A model generated the notes under the pieces. The model had not been told where the DNA came from. It saw only the letters and a program-made list of their open reading frames with translations, and did not search any database. Shown here piece after piece: positions 44,444 to 54,853 of a stretch of DNA of 64,000 nt. Where the stretch lies: assembly GCA_905116865.2 (NCBI GenBank), contig CAJHNH020001113.1:2501-66500 (forward strand). Direction: 5' to 3'. Source of the DNA: Candidula unifasciata (taxonomy: Eukaryota > Mollusca > Gastropoda > Stylommatophora > Geomitridae). The position numbers were made by a program, and so were the translations under genes. Position 1 is the stretch's first letter. Each line of letters starts with the position of its first letter.

Positions 44444-44505
44444 CTGTAAATTCAAATGTGTGTTTTATTGAAACTAATTTCTGTAAATTCAAATGTGTGT
44501 TTTAT
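44432..44505. repeat. 37-bp perfect tandem duplication of the acceptor region
   Basis: Two identical 37-bp copies lie at 44432-44468 and 44469-44505. Each contains the minus-strand acceptor sequence 'tttacagaaattag'. The outer copy would add 37 bases and shift the exon frame. Confidence 0.85.
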
Positions 44506-44583
44506 TGTGTAATTTTGTTTGCATTTTTTTTAAATGAATGAATGAACGAATATACTAATACATTTATACTAATCGCAACGCTT

Positions 44584-44586
<3 letters not shown>

Positions 44587-44622
<36 letters not shown>
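44587..44622. repeat. (CA)n microsatellite
   Basis: About 36 bp of CA. Confidence 0.96.
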
Positions 44623-44627
<5 letters not shown>

Positions 44628-45127
44628 ACATAAACTATAGACACAACTATCGATCGGCACTCACATGTGTAACATAAATAAGTAAAGACGAGAGGACACA
44701 ATGTATTCATATAGATGATGTGTAAAAACGCATGCAGCGTATCTCAAGAGAAAAATTGTGAGAAAGCAATGAATAAATTTTTGAAAACGAACTGGGTTAA
44801 TATATACACTAGAAAACATTTTAATATCCAAGGCTATATCTAAACATAGACATATGCATTTGTGCAACGATCTAGTGGCTTCTTAAATCCATACTAGAAG
44901 AATACAAGGGAAAAGAGGACAACGCAAGCCAAGAAAAACCTAGATCCAAATGTGGCCTGCTGAACGGGTCTTAGATATTAAAATATGAAGCATCAGAAAG
45001 CTAAAAGTGGAAAGTTAAAAGTTAGTTGCGTATATTTTACAGGACGTTGCAGAACTAACCCCAGCATTTATTAACTATTGTGGTTGTTCTCCAGTTTATT
45101 CGTCTTAGGATGCGTAAATTATTGAGA

Positions 45128-45136
<9 letters not shown>
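44623..45136. other. No gene recognised
   Basis: A possible RT tail scrap ('GKRGQRKPRKT' frame near 44905-44940) is too short to call. Confidence 0.3.

Positions 45137-45198
<62 letters not shown>
45137..45198. repeat. (GA)n microsatellite
   Basis: About 62 bp of GA. Confidence 0.96.
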
Positions 45199-45200
<2 letters not shown>

Positions 45201-45289
45201 AACCGAGAGGTAGGGGAGGGGGATGAGAATAGTTTGACATCATGGCATTTAAGATTATGTCTACTTCCGAATTACCTAAAAATAATGAG

Positions 45290-45655
45290 GCAGAAGGTTC
45301 TAGATAGACAAGGCATGGAAGATCGTCGGTGTTTCACAATTGCTGAAATGTTAACGGTGCAGACGTTTCTGGATAGACAAGACTACTGAAGCCCCATGGC
45401 GTGGACTTGGAAGATCATATATGTTAGAATTAAATGACAAGAGATATGGATAGACAGGATTGCCTACGCCACACGTCGTCGACTATAGAAGATCATCTAT
45501 TTAGAACTAAATGAAGGCACATGAGACAATTGATTATGGATTACCAACTCCACACAGTGTGGGCTATGGAAGATCATCTATTTCAGAACTAAATGAAAGC
45601 ACACGAGACACGTGATTATGGATAGACAGGATTACCAACGCCACATAACGTGAAA
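45290..45655 (+). repeat. Degenerate tandem repeat, about 80-90-bp unit, 4 copies
   Basis: Shared blocks 'gatagacaggattacc', 'gaagatcatctattt' and 'agaactaaatgaaagcac' recur at 78-91-bp spacing with small deletions. Function unknown. Confidence 0.75.
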
Positions 45656-46251
45656 AGAAGTGTGTTTGCGGGTCCTTACTCACATAAAACTGCAGTTTAC
45701 ACTTTTTTGGAGTAGCTGCTCAGATGCCCTAAATCTAACTTCTTTGTGGGTTGAGCGATGTATCTGGGATCTACCTTGTTAGTCTGCCATCCAGACTGAG
45801 ATTTTATCAAAGGTATATTAACCATTTAGGCACCAGCTCGGAGGGGATAAAGTAATGTAACAAATTATTAGTCCGCATTTTAGTGTTGTTTTAGTCCCTA
45901 TCAGACTAGAGCCGGTTTTTAAAACCTCACTTAATGCGTTTAAAGTAAAATGTACAATGTGCAGCTTTGCTCACAAATGCACACACATACGCGTGTAAAC
46001 TTGTAAATTTTGCAGACAAGATTCTCAATAATGGTTACTAAGCATATGCACCATTGTTTATATGATTCGATTTCCTTGTGAAAACGCTGTAACCAAACAA
46101 ATTGCACGGTGATTTATTTTTATAAATCCAATACAAAGGGTTCCCTGAGTACAGCAATATTTACCTTACTTTATTTTGCTTTGATGTTCTTATCAAGGAA
46201 TTTAAAAATCTATTGTCGTATGAATGTTTGGAGATTATGGAAAATTTGAAT
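45656..46251. other. No recognised feature
   Basis: AT-rich, short frames only. Confidence 0.35.
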
Positions 46252-46290
46252 CAGAGGTTCTCAAATTGTGTGCGTAACAAATACACATTA
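46252..46290 (+). mobile_element. hAT-like left end, partner not found
   Basis: 'cagaggttctcaaattgtg' matches the consensus-like hAT terminus CAGnGGTTCTCAAA. The preceding 8 bases 'atttgaat' were not found next to a matching right end, so this is probably a truncated element. Confidence 0.4.
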
Positions 46291-47124
46291 AAAAGCCTCA
46301 TGACAGGATTATATTTTTCACTGCCTGTATTTACAGCTTTTTATGAATGTGTAGGGCAGGAGGCATTTGACCTGAAAGAATATACAGCGAAATGGCTATA
46401 GTACGTTCAAGAAGTCCTGCCGAACCTAATAAAATCTGTAACTCAGTAAACGTTCGGTGAAAGCTGTTGAAATTTGGCATTGTAAGTATTTTACCGCATA
46501 TTCGTTTTTTTTTTTTTTTTTTCTTCAGGGGTACAGTAATTATAAGTCAAACAAAGATCAAAGAAATTCGCTGCTTTGAGAAAACAGCAGCATCTGCGCA
46601 ATCGTAAATTATAGAATCATAAGGAGGTAGTAAAATCTAAGGGCACATGCAAAAACTCCTGTTGATCCGTATAGTAGAGATGTTTTTGGAGATGTTTGTT
46701 AAAAGTGTGACGGCATAAGTTTTGAAACGCACTATAGTGCAATCGTGGGTACTGGTCAAAGTAGTATTTTGTTTGAATACCCCGAACTCGATTGTTCTTC
46801 TTTAAATGACTTCAGAATACCGAGAACTCAACCGAACATCCTGAAACAGAACCCATATATCTCTGAAACCTGGGTCAACAGCTGCTCCATTACGGGGGGG
46901 GGGGGAAGGGGGGGGGGTACTTCCGATATGTTAACTCCCTAGGTTACATAAATTCTAGTTACTTGTGCTATTTATGGTTTCGTGTTAATGTTTGCTTTAG
47001 GAAGCTTAGGAATAATACAGATGTTACTCCTGACTGAAGATACCCTGTCTAAGCATTAAACGCCTCCATGTTTGAAATTACCCTTTTTATCACTGGTATA
47101 GCAGACATATGGTGCCATATCCAG
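46291..47124. other. No gene recognised; G-runs
   Basis: Contains T16 near 46507 and two G-runs near 46893-46917. No coding signal. Confidence 0.35.
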
Positions 47125-47215
47125 GGCTTTTTTCTAGCGGTACGCAGTACCGGTACCTTTTTCTAGGCAAAAATTGTTGGTGAGCACCGACACCTTTATT
47201 TGTCAAGAAAACAAG
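47125..47215 (+). mobile_element. hAT-like terminus with palindromic core
   Basis: Begins 'cagggcttttttctagcgg' with a self-complementary 'ggtac...gtaccggtacc' cluster and 'gagcaccgacacctttattt'. This arrangement is familiar from non-autonomous hAT ends in invertebrates. No right end or TSD was found. Confidence 0.4.
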
Positions 47216-47342
47216 CCTATGTTATTAGACCAATGTGTTCAAGTAAACGACCAATGAGTTGCCGTCTCTACAGTGAAGCTTGGCTGCAACACCCTGCATT
47301 CCATGTCTTGGTTATACACTATCTCCCTCTCCTGCTTCGGTG

Positions 47343-47700
47343 TCTCGAGGCATGGTGTCCGCCTCGTATGCTTGAGGTAGCGGGTTCAGCCCCCGGTGAG
47401 TGCTGGGATTTTTTCACGTAGACTTCTAGTAATTTAACCTGGTCTCGGGGTAGTAAGATCAGATGCCCGTGTGTAATGTTGCGCACCTAAAAAATCTCTT
47501 GGCAGTTGGAAATCGAAAATAGTACCCTAACGGCGCTGTCCGAGCTAAATTTGAAGTTTAAAATGTACCTAAAAGTATTTCAGGATCCTCGCCGGTGCTA
47601 CGGAGCCGGTGCACTGCGCTGAGCTTCTTTGGACTCAGGCTAGATTTAGACGATGAACTACCCGTATGCCATGATGTTGATCCGTTATTCAAACTTTAAA
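47343..47700 (+). mobile_element. SINE family C (forward copy)
   Basis: The head 'cgaggcatggtgtccgcctc' and B box 'gcgggttcagcccccgg', then 'agacttctagtaattt', 'gtgtaatgttgcgcacc', 'ggatcctcgccggtgctac' and the end 'gatccgttattcaaac'. Confidence 0.75.
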
Positions 47701-48214
47701 CACCAAACTTTCCTCTCCTGTTTGTCCAGCCCTCGACTCTTCCATCCAGTATGGTTTTTAAAAGAGTGTTTGTCTTTTTTATGTGGCAAAAATATTTAGG
47801 TAGAGTGTCTCTTTTTTTTTTTTTTTTCATTTCGTTCAGCGTCTTTTTATTCTCAGTCTATCTAGAATATCTGTATTTGATTATTATTGATTCCACGAAA
47901 TATGACCTATTTTTCTGTATATCCACACCTCCAGAATATATTTTTTAGTTGCCTGTATAGTGTCCAAGTTTCTGCACCATGCAGTGCGGTAGAGTATACA
48001 TAAAATGTTACGATTCTCATATTTAATGCGTTATTTACCTCTCAAGCTGTTGATAACCTTTGCATTTATTGAAGACAGTTTTAGTCACTCCTAATTTGTT
48101 TTCCCTGACTGAGATGTGTCATTGCTTGGATCGCTTTTTCTTCGCCGTACATTTTCTGGTCTCCATTTTAAGCCCGATCGACATGGTCCAAGATCAACTA
48201 ATTATAAAAAATAT
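47701..48214. other. No recognised feature
   Basis: T-rich stretch (T17 near 47811); no family recognised. Confidence 0.35.
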
Positions 48215-48281
48215 TCTAATGTAGATTTGAACCCAGAACTTTCAGGCCGGCTAACTATCGTTTACCAAGAGCACCTCCACA
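48215..48281 (-). mobile_element. tRNA-like SINE head
   Basis: Reverse complement shows A-box-like 'cttggtaaacgatagttagc' and B-box 'ctgggttcaaatctac'. It lies against the 5' truncation point of the next LINE. Confidence 0.5.
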
Positions 48282-48289
48282 GCTATATT

Positions 48290-48660
48290 ATTTTGGGATG
48301 TACAAGAGACACATCTTGTGGAGCAATGAGGTATCTACTTGACTTTCCAACAATGAACCAAAGGATCAGGATGTGGAGGGCTCGGGCATACCTCAAAATA
48401 TGTGCTGATAAGAAACACCCACTGCATCAAGCGCTTTTTAGTGAAAAGGGCGACAGACTGAAGAGGAGAAAATCGTGGCTAGGTCGGGCAGAAGATGTTA
48501 TTAGGCAAATATGCAGCCTAACCGACATCATACCTGGTGCAGAATGGATACCTGTGCCTCAGGCGTTTATTTGTACATTTTCCTGTATTGTCACACTCAA
48601 CAGGCGATGTAGAGAAGATATCCTGTTGCTGTTAATGCAGAGGTCAACGCTCTCATCGGT
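48290..48660 (+). pseudogene. I/Nimb-like LINE, RT-RNase H connection region
   Basis: The frame reads 'ILGCTRDTSCGAMRYLLDF', 'RARAYLKICADKKHPLHQAL' and 'RRKSWLGRAEDVIRQICSL', paralleling the 30.4-kb region of the second element. It is 5'-truncated at about 48290, and a frame change or stop near 48560-48610 separates it from the RNase H frame. Confidence 0.75.
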
Positions 48661-49341
48661 GAAAATTCAGACGAAGCAGATGCACTAATCTATACAGACG
48701 GATCAGTTATACGCCAAAGAAGAAGCGCATGGGCATTTACAGCACGCTCAGCGGGCAGAACAGTCAAAGAAGCCAACGGCGCCTTCTCCATGACAACCAG
48801 CAGCATGACGATGGAGGTGATGGCAGTGACGCAAGCGTTTGCCTGGCTTGAAACACAAAAATACACCCGCATATGTATACTCAGTGATTCAATGAGTATG
48901 ATCCGGAGGGTTCAGGCAGGTTCAGTGCGAAGACAATGGCTTGAATCAATTCAGAAGTCCACTGTGCGAGGAGTCACCTTTATTTTTGTTCCGGGACACG
49001 CAGGCGTCGATGGAAATGAAAGAGCTGACAGGTTGGCTGGATCCGCTATCACTACCGACGGTCGGCCTATGGATCATGCTGATATTATCAATGCCCTCAG
49101 AGAAATGGGAAGGATAGAGGACTTTGGTGGCAGTGAATCCACATCACTCGCCAGAATGGCAGACTTGGGAATTAAGATCGGCACAGCAAAAAACGAGACG
49201 CACACCGGACACGTCAGAAGACTTGTTAATCAACATAGAACTGGTACTATTAGCCATCGGACGTTGGGATTCATACTGAGGGGAGGATCTGAGCACCTAT
49301 GGACATGTCCGGAGTGCAATGATGATAACCCAACTAACTAA
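48631..49341 (+). CDS. Intact RNase H domain of an I/Nimb-like LINE
   Basis: A single frame is open from about 48613 to the stop at 49339-49341. It contains all canonical RNase H acidic positions: 'YTDGSVI' (48691), 'MTMEVMAVTQAFAWLE' (48805), 'ILSDSMSMI' (48877), and 'VPGHAGVDGNERADRLAG' with both the His and the last Asp (about 48988). C-terminal region: 'LARMADLGI', 'LVNQHRTGTISHRTLGF', then a Cys-rich 'WTCPECNDDNPTN'. RNase H would degrade the RNA strand of the cDNA hybrid during retrotransposition. The stop codon TAA lies inside the AACT tail repeat (49328-49346), leaving essentially no 3' UTR. No start codon or promoter of its own, so it is probably a dead fragment that has not yet decayed. 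Confidence 0.8.
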   Translation, partial: VNAEVNALIGENSDEADALIYTDGSVIRQRRSAWAFTARSAGRTVKEANGAFSMTTSSMTMEVMAVTQAFAWLETQKYTRICILSDSMSMIRRVQAGSVRRQWLESIQKSTVRGVTFIFVPGHAGVDGNERADRLAGSAITTDGRPMDHADIINALREMGRIEDFGGSESTSLARMADLGIKIGTAKNETHTGHVRRLVNQHRTGTISHRTLGFILRGGSEHLWTCPECNDDNPTN

Positions 49342-49346
49342 CTAAC

Positions 49347-49726
49347 CTCCACAGCTCTGGATGTGCTGTATTAGTAGCAACATATCAAAGCTCTAACAAA
49401 CACTCTATGCAGACAAAATTGATTGAGCTTTCAAGAGACAACCCTTTGATCTTATTGCGAATTGAAGTTTCTTTATTTGTCGCCAGCATAACCACTTGAT
49501 TTGTCACTAAATTTTATGATTTTTCTTAAAGATAAAAACTATTTGACCTGCTTCGACTTGAAAATATTGATCCGTCCCGAGTTAAAGAATGTTAATCTCT
49601 CGAGAGACAGATGTTAATCTCGAGAGAGACAGATGTTCTTAATCCTTCGTGACATAAACTGCTGCTTGATTTGTCAAGACTGATTAACGAAATCCTCCTA
49701 CTGCCTTCCTAATATGCATTGTTTCG
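49347..49726. other. No recognised feature
   Basis: A 20-bp local duplication around 'gagagacagatgtt' near 49600-49635. Otherwise AT-rich single-copy sequence. Confidence 0.35.
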
Positions 49727-49887
49727 TTTTTTTATAGCCCCACTCCAGCTGTTGTCGGTGGGTGGGGGGGGGGGGGGGGGGGGGGGTTGGGGGCTAATAT
49801 AACCTAACAGGTGTGCGCGGTTTCTGAGACTTCTCATCCGAACCGAATTGTGGCACTTGTGTCACTGGGTGTTTATCTCTCTTTGTG
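49727..49887 (-). mobile_element. Family E element with G23 tract
   Basis: Plus strand: 'ttatagccccactccag', G23 (49764-49786), 'gggggctaatataacc', 'tgtggcacttgtgtcac' and 'gggtgtttatctctc'. The G-run replaces part of the normal 'gggggcc' step. It ends where a hAT coding fragment begins. Confidence 0.6.
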
Positions 49888-49889
49888 CG

Positions 49890-50062
49890 GTCCCAATGTG
49901 AATAGTTGGATAGGATACTTTTGACACTGTTTCCACAACTCAAGGACATTGCAATCAGTAGCTCTTGCTTGTAGGTACACGTTCCCTTGCAGCTTTACTA
50001 TTTCTGATATTATTGTGGGGTCTTCTTCTACTAATTCTATCTTATAATAGAGTTCATCCATG
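49890..50062 (-). pseudogene. hAT transposase C-terminal (dimerisation) fragment
   Basis: The minus-strand frame reads 'YYKIELVEEDPTIISEI', 'GNVYLQARATDCNVLELWKQ' then 'CQKYPIQL'. The 'LxLWKx...YPxL' step matches the hAT C-terminal dimerisation region. The catalytic core is absent and family E cuts it off at its C-terminal side. Confidence 0.55.
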
Positions 50063-50250
50063 CAATAAATGGAAATGCCAACAAAGTTCTAATGTCTGAT
50101 ATTATTGTGGGGTCTTCTTCTATTAATTCTATCTTATAACAGAGTTCATCCATGCAATAAATGGAAATGCCAACAAAGTTCTAATGTCTGATATTATTGT
50201 GGGGTCTTCTTCCACTAATTCTATCTTATAATAGAGTTTATCTATGCAAT
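49998..50250. repeat. 92-bp tandem repeat, about 2.8 copies
   Basis: 'gtggggtcttcttctac' and 'gttcatccatgcaataaatg' recur at exactly 92-bp intervals (50034, 50126, 50218 for the 'attctat' step). The unit includes part of the hAT coding fragment; 92 is not a multiple of 3, so duplication breaks that frame. Confidence 0.88.
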
Positions 50251-50959
50251 TAGTTTTCGTTTCCTGAAATGGAAATTTCAAAAAAAAAAAGGTATAATGA
50301 CTTATAAATAGAAATACTCCGTAAATCTGTTTTCAAATTCCGTGCGAAAATTATCTATTTGCTTTGCACAACACTAGAAACTAGGAAAAGATTTATTCTT
50401 GCAGTTATTTTTCATAAAACTAAAGTTCGTTAAATGACCCTTTCTCAGCTGACCTAAAAAGATTCTTGAGATTCTTAATAACATTAGCAATTGTTATGAG
50501 AGATTTACCTTTTCCTTGGGAGCTCAGATTTTCCTAATTTAGCTTTCTATTAATTACACGAAGAAATTAGTTTCAGTAACAATTCTAGTCTTCTAAATCA
50601 CGAAAATATTAATCTCTGGATTTCATAAACTCTAATTTCTGGAAAAGGCTCTCAAGTACAGCAAGACTGTGCAAAAGGAGCTCTATATTCTTCAAGAAAA
50701 GATCGAAACGTTACGTCTTTGTAAGCACTTGGCAACAATCAAACAATACTGAATGCTGAAATCATAACATCACCTGAACTGATAATTTTTGAACATAGAC
50801 TTGGTCATCGATGATTAGTGCGCAGTCTGTTGTAGTAGACACCAGTTTGTGTTTTGGAAAATATGTCGTTGTTTGTAATATAATGTTTGAAAGCACTGTA
50901 CATCTTTTGACTTCTTGCATGACCCTTCAAGACTATGACGGTTAACATTTCGGCTCCAG
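50251..50959. other. No recognised feature
   Basis: AT-rich, no coding signal. Confidence 0.35.
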
Positions 50960-51660
50960 ACGATATTTTATATAGTGTTATATAGCGCTAGGACGAGGGA
51001 TGGAACTCACAGCCCATAACGATGTCGAGTGTGACCAGCAAGACCAGCTTACGTTAAGAAAAGTTTTTCACAATTATAGCATGGGATTTCAGGAGCGTTG
51101 TTGTCAACATTTGAGTTAAGTCTGTTTCTTCTCAGACGCTCATCTCTCGTCCATTGTGCGAACATTTCTTGATTTATTCTCTTTTCCTTCCTGATGTGCC
51201 CCCTCCCCCACAACACGGTCCGTGGCGTTTTGTTTCCAAGAGTGCACACCAATACCTGTTTTATTCATGTTCCGCCTGCACACACCTGTATACCATAGTA
51301 AAGGTTGGCCTCGAAATCTTCTTCCCGTCTTTAATTCACCAGAGAGGATGTCCTTAGGAGCTCTGCCATTCTCCATTTTTCAGGTGTGACCCAGCCACCT
51401 GAGCCTTCGTAGACTGAGCATTGAGAAGATTGTTGTCATACCTGTTCTTTCCAATACCTCAGTACATGTGATCTTGTCCTGCCACTTAATGCCGAGTATT
51501 ATTCTTTTGCATAGCATGTGATAGTTGTTTAGCGGTTTCTCCTGGTGCCAAAATGTTGAAGTTTCACTGCTATAAAAGCAGTGTGTTGAGAACACAAGTT
51601 TGCAGACAAGAGTTTTTTGCTTCAATCTTGAGCTTTCTATTCTCTCAAACATTGTTTAGC
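50960..51660 (-). pseudogene. LINE RT C-terminal tail with zinc finger (copy 2)
   Basis: Minus-strand blocks from the N-terminal side: 'VCKLVFSTHCFYSSETSTFW', 'RIILGIKWQDKITCTEVLER', 'MLSLRRLRWLGH', then after a frame change 'GRAPKDILSGELKTGRRFRG', 'NSNVDNNAPEIPCYNCEKLF' and a degraded 'AGLAGHTRHR'-like end. The order RT thumb tail, basic region, C2H2 is the same as inferred for the 39.7-kb copy. Two frame breaks and one stop in the finger. Confidence 0.8.
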
Positions 51661-53244
51661 TCATGTATTTATTGTTGTTGCTGCCTTACCTTTCCTGATG
51701 TTGATTTCTTGGTCCAGAGATAGTTAATTGTTGACTGTGAATCCCATATCAGTAAAATGGTAAGCTGTCTCTAGCTCTTCGTCGTCAATGTAGCCTAGCC
51801 TGCAGGTCCATCATTGCCACCCAGCACCCAAAATTCCAAATTCACATCAGCAAACATTTAATACTTCCCTGAGTAAGTGGTAATTGCTGCATGATCTGCA
51901 ACAGCAGCTCTCTGATAAGTTACGGCAAGGGATGAAATTCATCCCATTATAGCACAAAGCCTCGGCAGTATTGTAGTGACCACACGTTGCCCATGCATCA
52001 TGATCCCTCACTCTACCAGCCTTGTTTACACTAAAGGAAAGGTAACACAGGTGCGTTTGGAACAATGCAGGCTGCAGAAGTTGCCGGATCAGAGGGGCCT
52101 GTCAGAGCTTCCCCACTAAAAAAAGCTACCAGCCAAAACTAAACGGCCTGGTCTGCCCTATACAAACATAAAGTTTTCAGGTTGCATTTCTTTTTTGTGG
52201 GATAAGCCTAGTATCCTCCCCAATACGCCCCTCCGCCCAAATATAGGATGTCGTCAGCTTTGGCGTACGTCGCCCAACAATCGGGGTTAACAGAGGACTG
52301 ATGGCTACTGTTATAAGGTTGCTCAGTCACATGGGACCACGCGTTGACATAAATATCAGAAAAGGCCATTCCTAAAAATATGCACAGCTTATGTATCTAT
52401 CAAATCAGTAGATTTGTCGCAATCAAATCAATAGATTTGTCAAACTGTAAGGACAGAAAAATGCATTTCAAAGGTTTTCTTACAATTGATCCTCCAAATT
52501 CTTACCCATAATTTCCGTTCTCCTGATCACAGTGTACCCCCCCCCCCCCCCTCCCCAAAAAAAAAAAGTTTCGTACCGACGATGCACTGTTGTGCACTTT
52601 TCATTGACTTTAGATCAGAAACTTTGCTCTTTCGATGTTAATTACCCATATAAATGTATAGAGCGAATGGTGAACGATTCTAAACTGTCTTTTTAAATGT
52701 CATTTTTGTTAGGAAGCTTAAAAGCTGAGATGAAGTAACTTCCTGTTTCGACAAGCTGGTGTCTTGCTGATCTTTAGTTAGTCACGCCGAAGTGCTCTGG
52801 TGACTTTACAGAATGCACTACGTCACTAGATGTCGCTCAGACCCCCCCCCCTTTTTCCACCCCCCACCCACCATTCCGATTTTTTTTAAACATGTATAGA
52901 AGGTATCTTTATAATTGTTTGTTATCTATTATATTTATTTGTTATTCGGCGCATCATTATTATTATTCACTTAAAAGGGCTTAGGTCTTTTAAGGCCCTT
53001 TTCCCAGAAAATTTGTGAGGAGTGTGAAGCCTCCATACTTATGTTTGTTTGAGTCCCCACCTCTAAAAAATTGTCAGGTACATATGCATGCAGCTCTCAC
53101 AGGGTGCATTATCTTATTTATAGTCTCTAATGTATGTAACACATAAAACCTATATGGTCGTAGATTACGAGAAACGTAGGAAAATTTCCTATCCCAACCC
53201 CAAGTTCATATCCTTGTGTTGCATTCCTCTCAAATCACAATTTC
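51661..53244. other. No gene recognised; C-runs with A-runs
   Basis: About 1.6 kb with only short frames. It holds a C15 run with a nearby A11 (52537-52567) and a C9 near 52842. A minus-strand 72-codon Cys-rich frame (51847-52065) shows no family I know. Confidence 0.35.
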
Positions 53245-53738
53245 AGTTTGGCATTTCCATCACTTCTTAATGCTTACACCACAACATCTACCATGAGAAT
53301 GGAGGTGGAGGCGGTAACTGCAACTCTCCGGTGGCTAGAGAACAAGATGCATACACATGTAAATGTAACAGACTCTGAAAGCATGCTGAGAAAGGTGAAG
53401 ACAGGGATGCTTCGAGCAGAATGGCAAGCTTCAATGAGCTAACCGGCGTTCACTGGGTAGTGAACTGATTCATGACAAGGCAGTTTGGGAACATGCAAAG
53501 GAACCAGTAAAGAAAAAAGATTATTATGGCCTAGAGAGATTGAGGCACCTGGGTGTAACCAGAGGGTCTTGCCAGCTCACTACACTCAGAGTAAAGGCAA
53601 GACGGACATATAACCAGATTGTCACCGGTACCATCAGTACTGGAACTCTCCACTGGCTGCTGAAGATAAGGACGAAGCATGCATGATGATGCCCCGAGTG
53701 GTGTAATGTCAGTTCTTGACTCAAGTCAACTCAATTCC
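53245..53738 (+). pseudogene. I/Nimb-like LINE, RNase H remnant with internal deletion
   Basis: 'TMRMEVEAVTATLRWLENKM', 'NVTDSESMLRKVKTGMLRAE' and 'WQAS', then a jump of about 40 codons (the GHAG...NEExAxxLAG part is gone) to 'VTRGSCQLTTLRVKARRTYN' and 'TISTGTLHWLLKIRTKHA'. Ends 'CPEWCNVSS' plus a stop, then a decayed CTCAA tail (53715-53738). Confidence 0.8.
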
Positions 53739-54079
53739 TAATGCTATTATTATATTGAATTCTGTGGCTGGAGAATCGGCAAGATAAAGAGATAATCGTA
53801 GGCATGCGCTGACAAGATAGACGTTCTGTAAATGACCTTCTGATAAATGATAATGACAGTTCGTAAACTAATATCGTGGCATGCTATGATGACCCATCTT
53901 AGGATGGTTTGTAATAACTCAGATTGTGACAGTTCATTAAATTTAGAGTATAAAAAACTATAAAAATGTATACTGTGGTGTCTTGTAACAAGTGACACAG
54001 TTACAATTCAGATGGTGCCATACAACAATTTATATCGCGACTACGTCAACAATGTACCTGTAAATGAGCCTGCACTCAC
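53739..54079. other. No recognised feature; putative intron
   Basis: If the 54.1-kb exon is real this is its downstream intron. Confidence 0.3.
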
Positions 54080-54294
54080 GTTGGACAACACCCTAATGGA
54101 GATCTTCAGCTTGTTCAAAAGCACGGTCACATTTGGCAGACGAGGATTCATTTCCATCTCCATGGGATCACATTGTAAATAATCATTCTTGATTACATTG
54201 ATTTCCTTGACGATTTCAGCTGCCTGGCTGTTGGCGGGAACGTAGAACTTGTACAGTCGCTTGGGGAAGTAAACCCCAGACTGAACCTTCATCC
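54080..54294 (-). CDS. Candidate internal exon, unidentified host gene
   Basis: A 215-bp open segment has a strong acceptor ('tttgttttcag', AG at 54295-54296) and donor ('gtgagt', from 54079). It enters with two bases of a codon and ends on a codon boundary (phase 1 to 0). It encodes about 71 residues including 'GVYFPKRLYKFYVPANSQAA', 'EIVKEINVIKNDYLQCDPME' and 'LPNVTVLLNKLKISIRVLSN'. Continuous opening, varied composition and both splice consensus sites argue for a real exon. The 'FPxxLYxFYVPANSxxxEIV' run is loosely like the start of a cadherin repeat. It cannot join the 44.1-kb exon directly because the phases differ, so further exons or a separate gene would be required. Confidence 0.45.
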
Positions 54295-54665
54295 CTGAAA
54301 ACAAATATAAGATTCACTGATTTACGAACCAACTCAGCTTGCGTTTGTTGGTTTCTATTTCAGCTTTCTCAGCTTCTTGCTCACCCAGCACGTAGTACAC
54401 TAATCCACCAGAACGGTCTGGCAGAACGATCTGACTGCTAGGCACTCACGCGGGGAAGATGAGTTCTAATCCTAGATACAGTGATTAATATTTATTATGT
54501 CTTGACTGGGGCGGGCGGGGGGAGGGGGGGGGTTACATCGTAACCAGCAAAATTAGTGTCGGTTGCACTAGAACAGAAACAAATTACCTGTGAAATGTGC
54601 TGTCTCGTAAGATCACTAACAGCACGAGAAGGGACAGGGTTACCATCAGTAGAGAGAAATCCGGA
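54295..54665. other. No gene recognised; weak tRNA-like motif
   Basis: Possible B-box-like 'gatgagttctaatcctag' near 54460; G-runs near 54514-54531. Confidence 0.3.
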
Positions 54666-54853
54666 ATAAGACAGTGTCTGGCTTTCCTCCGAATAACGGT
54701 CCCAAATTATCGAGGCCGAAAAGTTACCCTAACAGGGCCTTAGTGACATGTAAATTGCGGATTTCCGACGACTACCGCCATCGCTGAGAGTATCTCTCCG
54801 CCGCAACGCGCGGCGTGGAGCAGGGTTATACTAGGTGGCTGGAACTCACGAAC
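54666..54853 (+). repeat. Inverted repeat, left arm (about 188 bp)
   Basis: Its reverse complement aligns over its length with 55521-55713. Best block: 'ataatttgggaccgttattc' and 'ggccctgttagggta' are shared exactly. Some indels are present, mostly near 54786-54815. Confidence 0.85.

Noticed and set aside
46252..46920. Complete hAT element starting at the 46.25-kb terminus
   Set aside because: No matching right end or 8-bp duplication could be found downstream.
47343..47421. ORF through the SINE C head
   Set aside because: Explained by the SINE; no independent evidence of coding.
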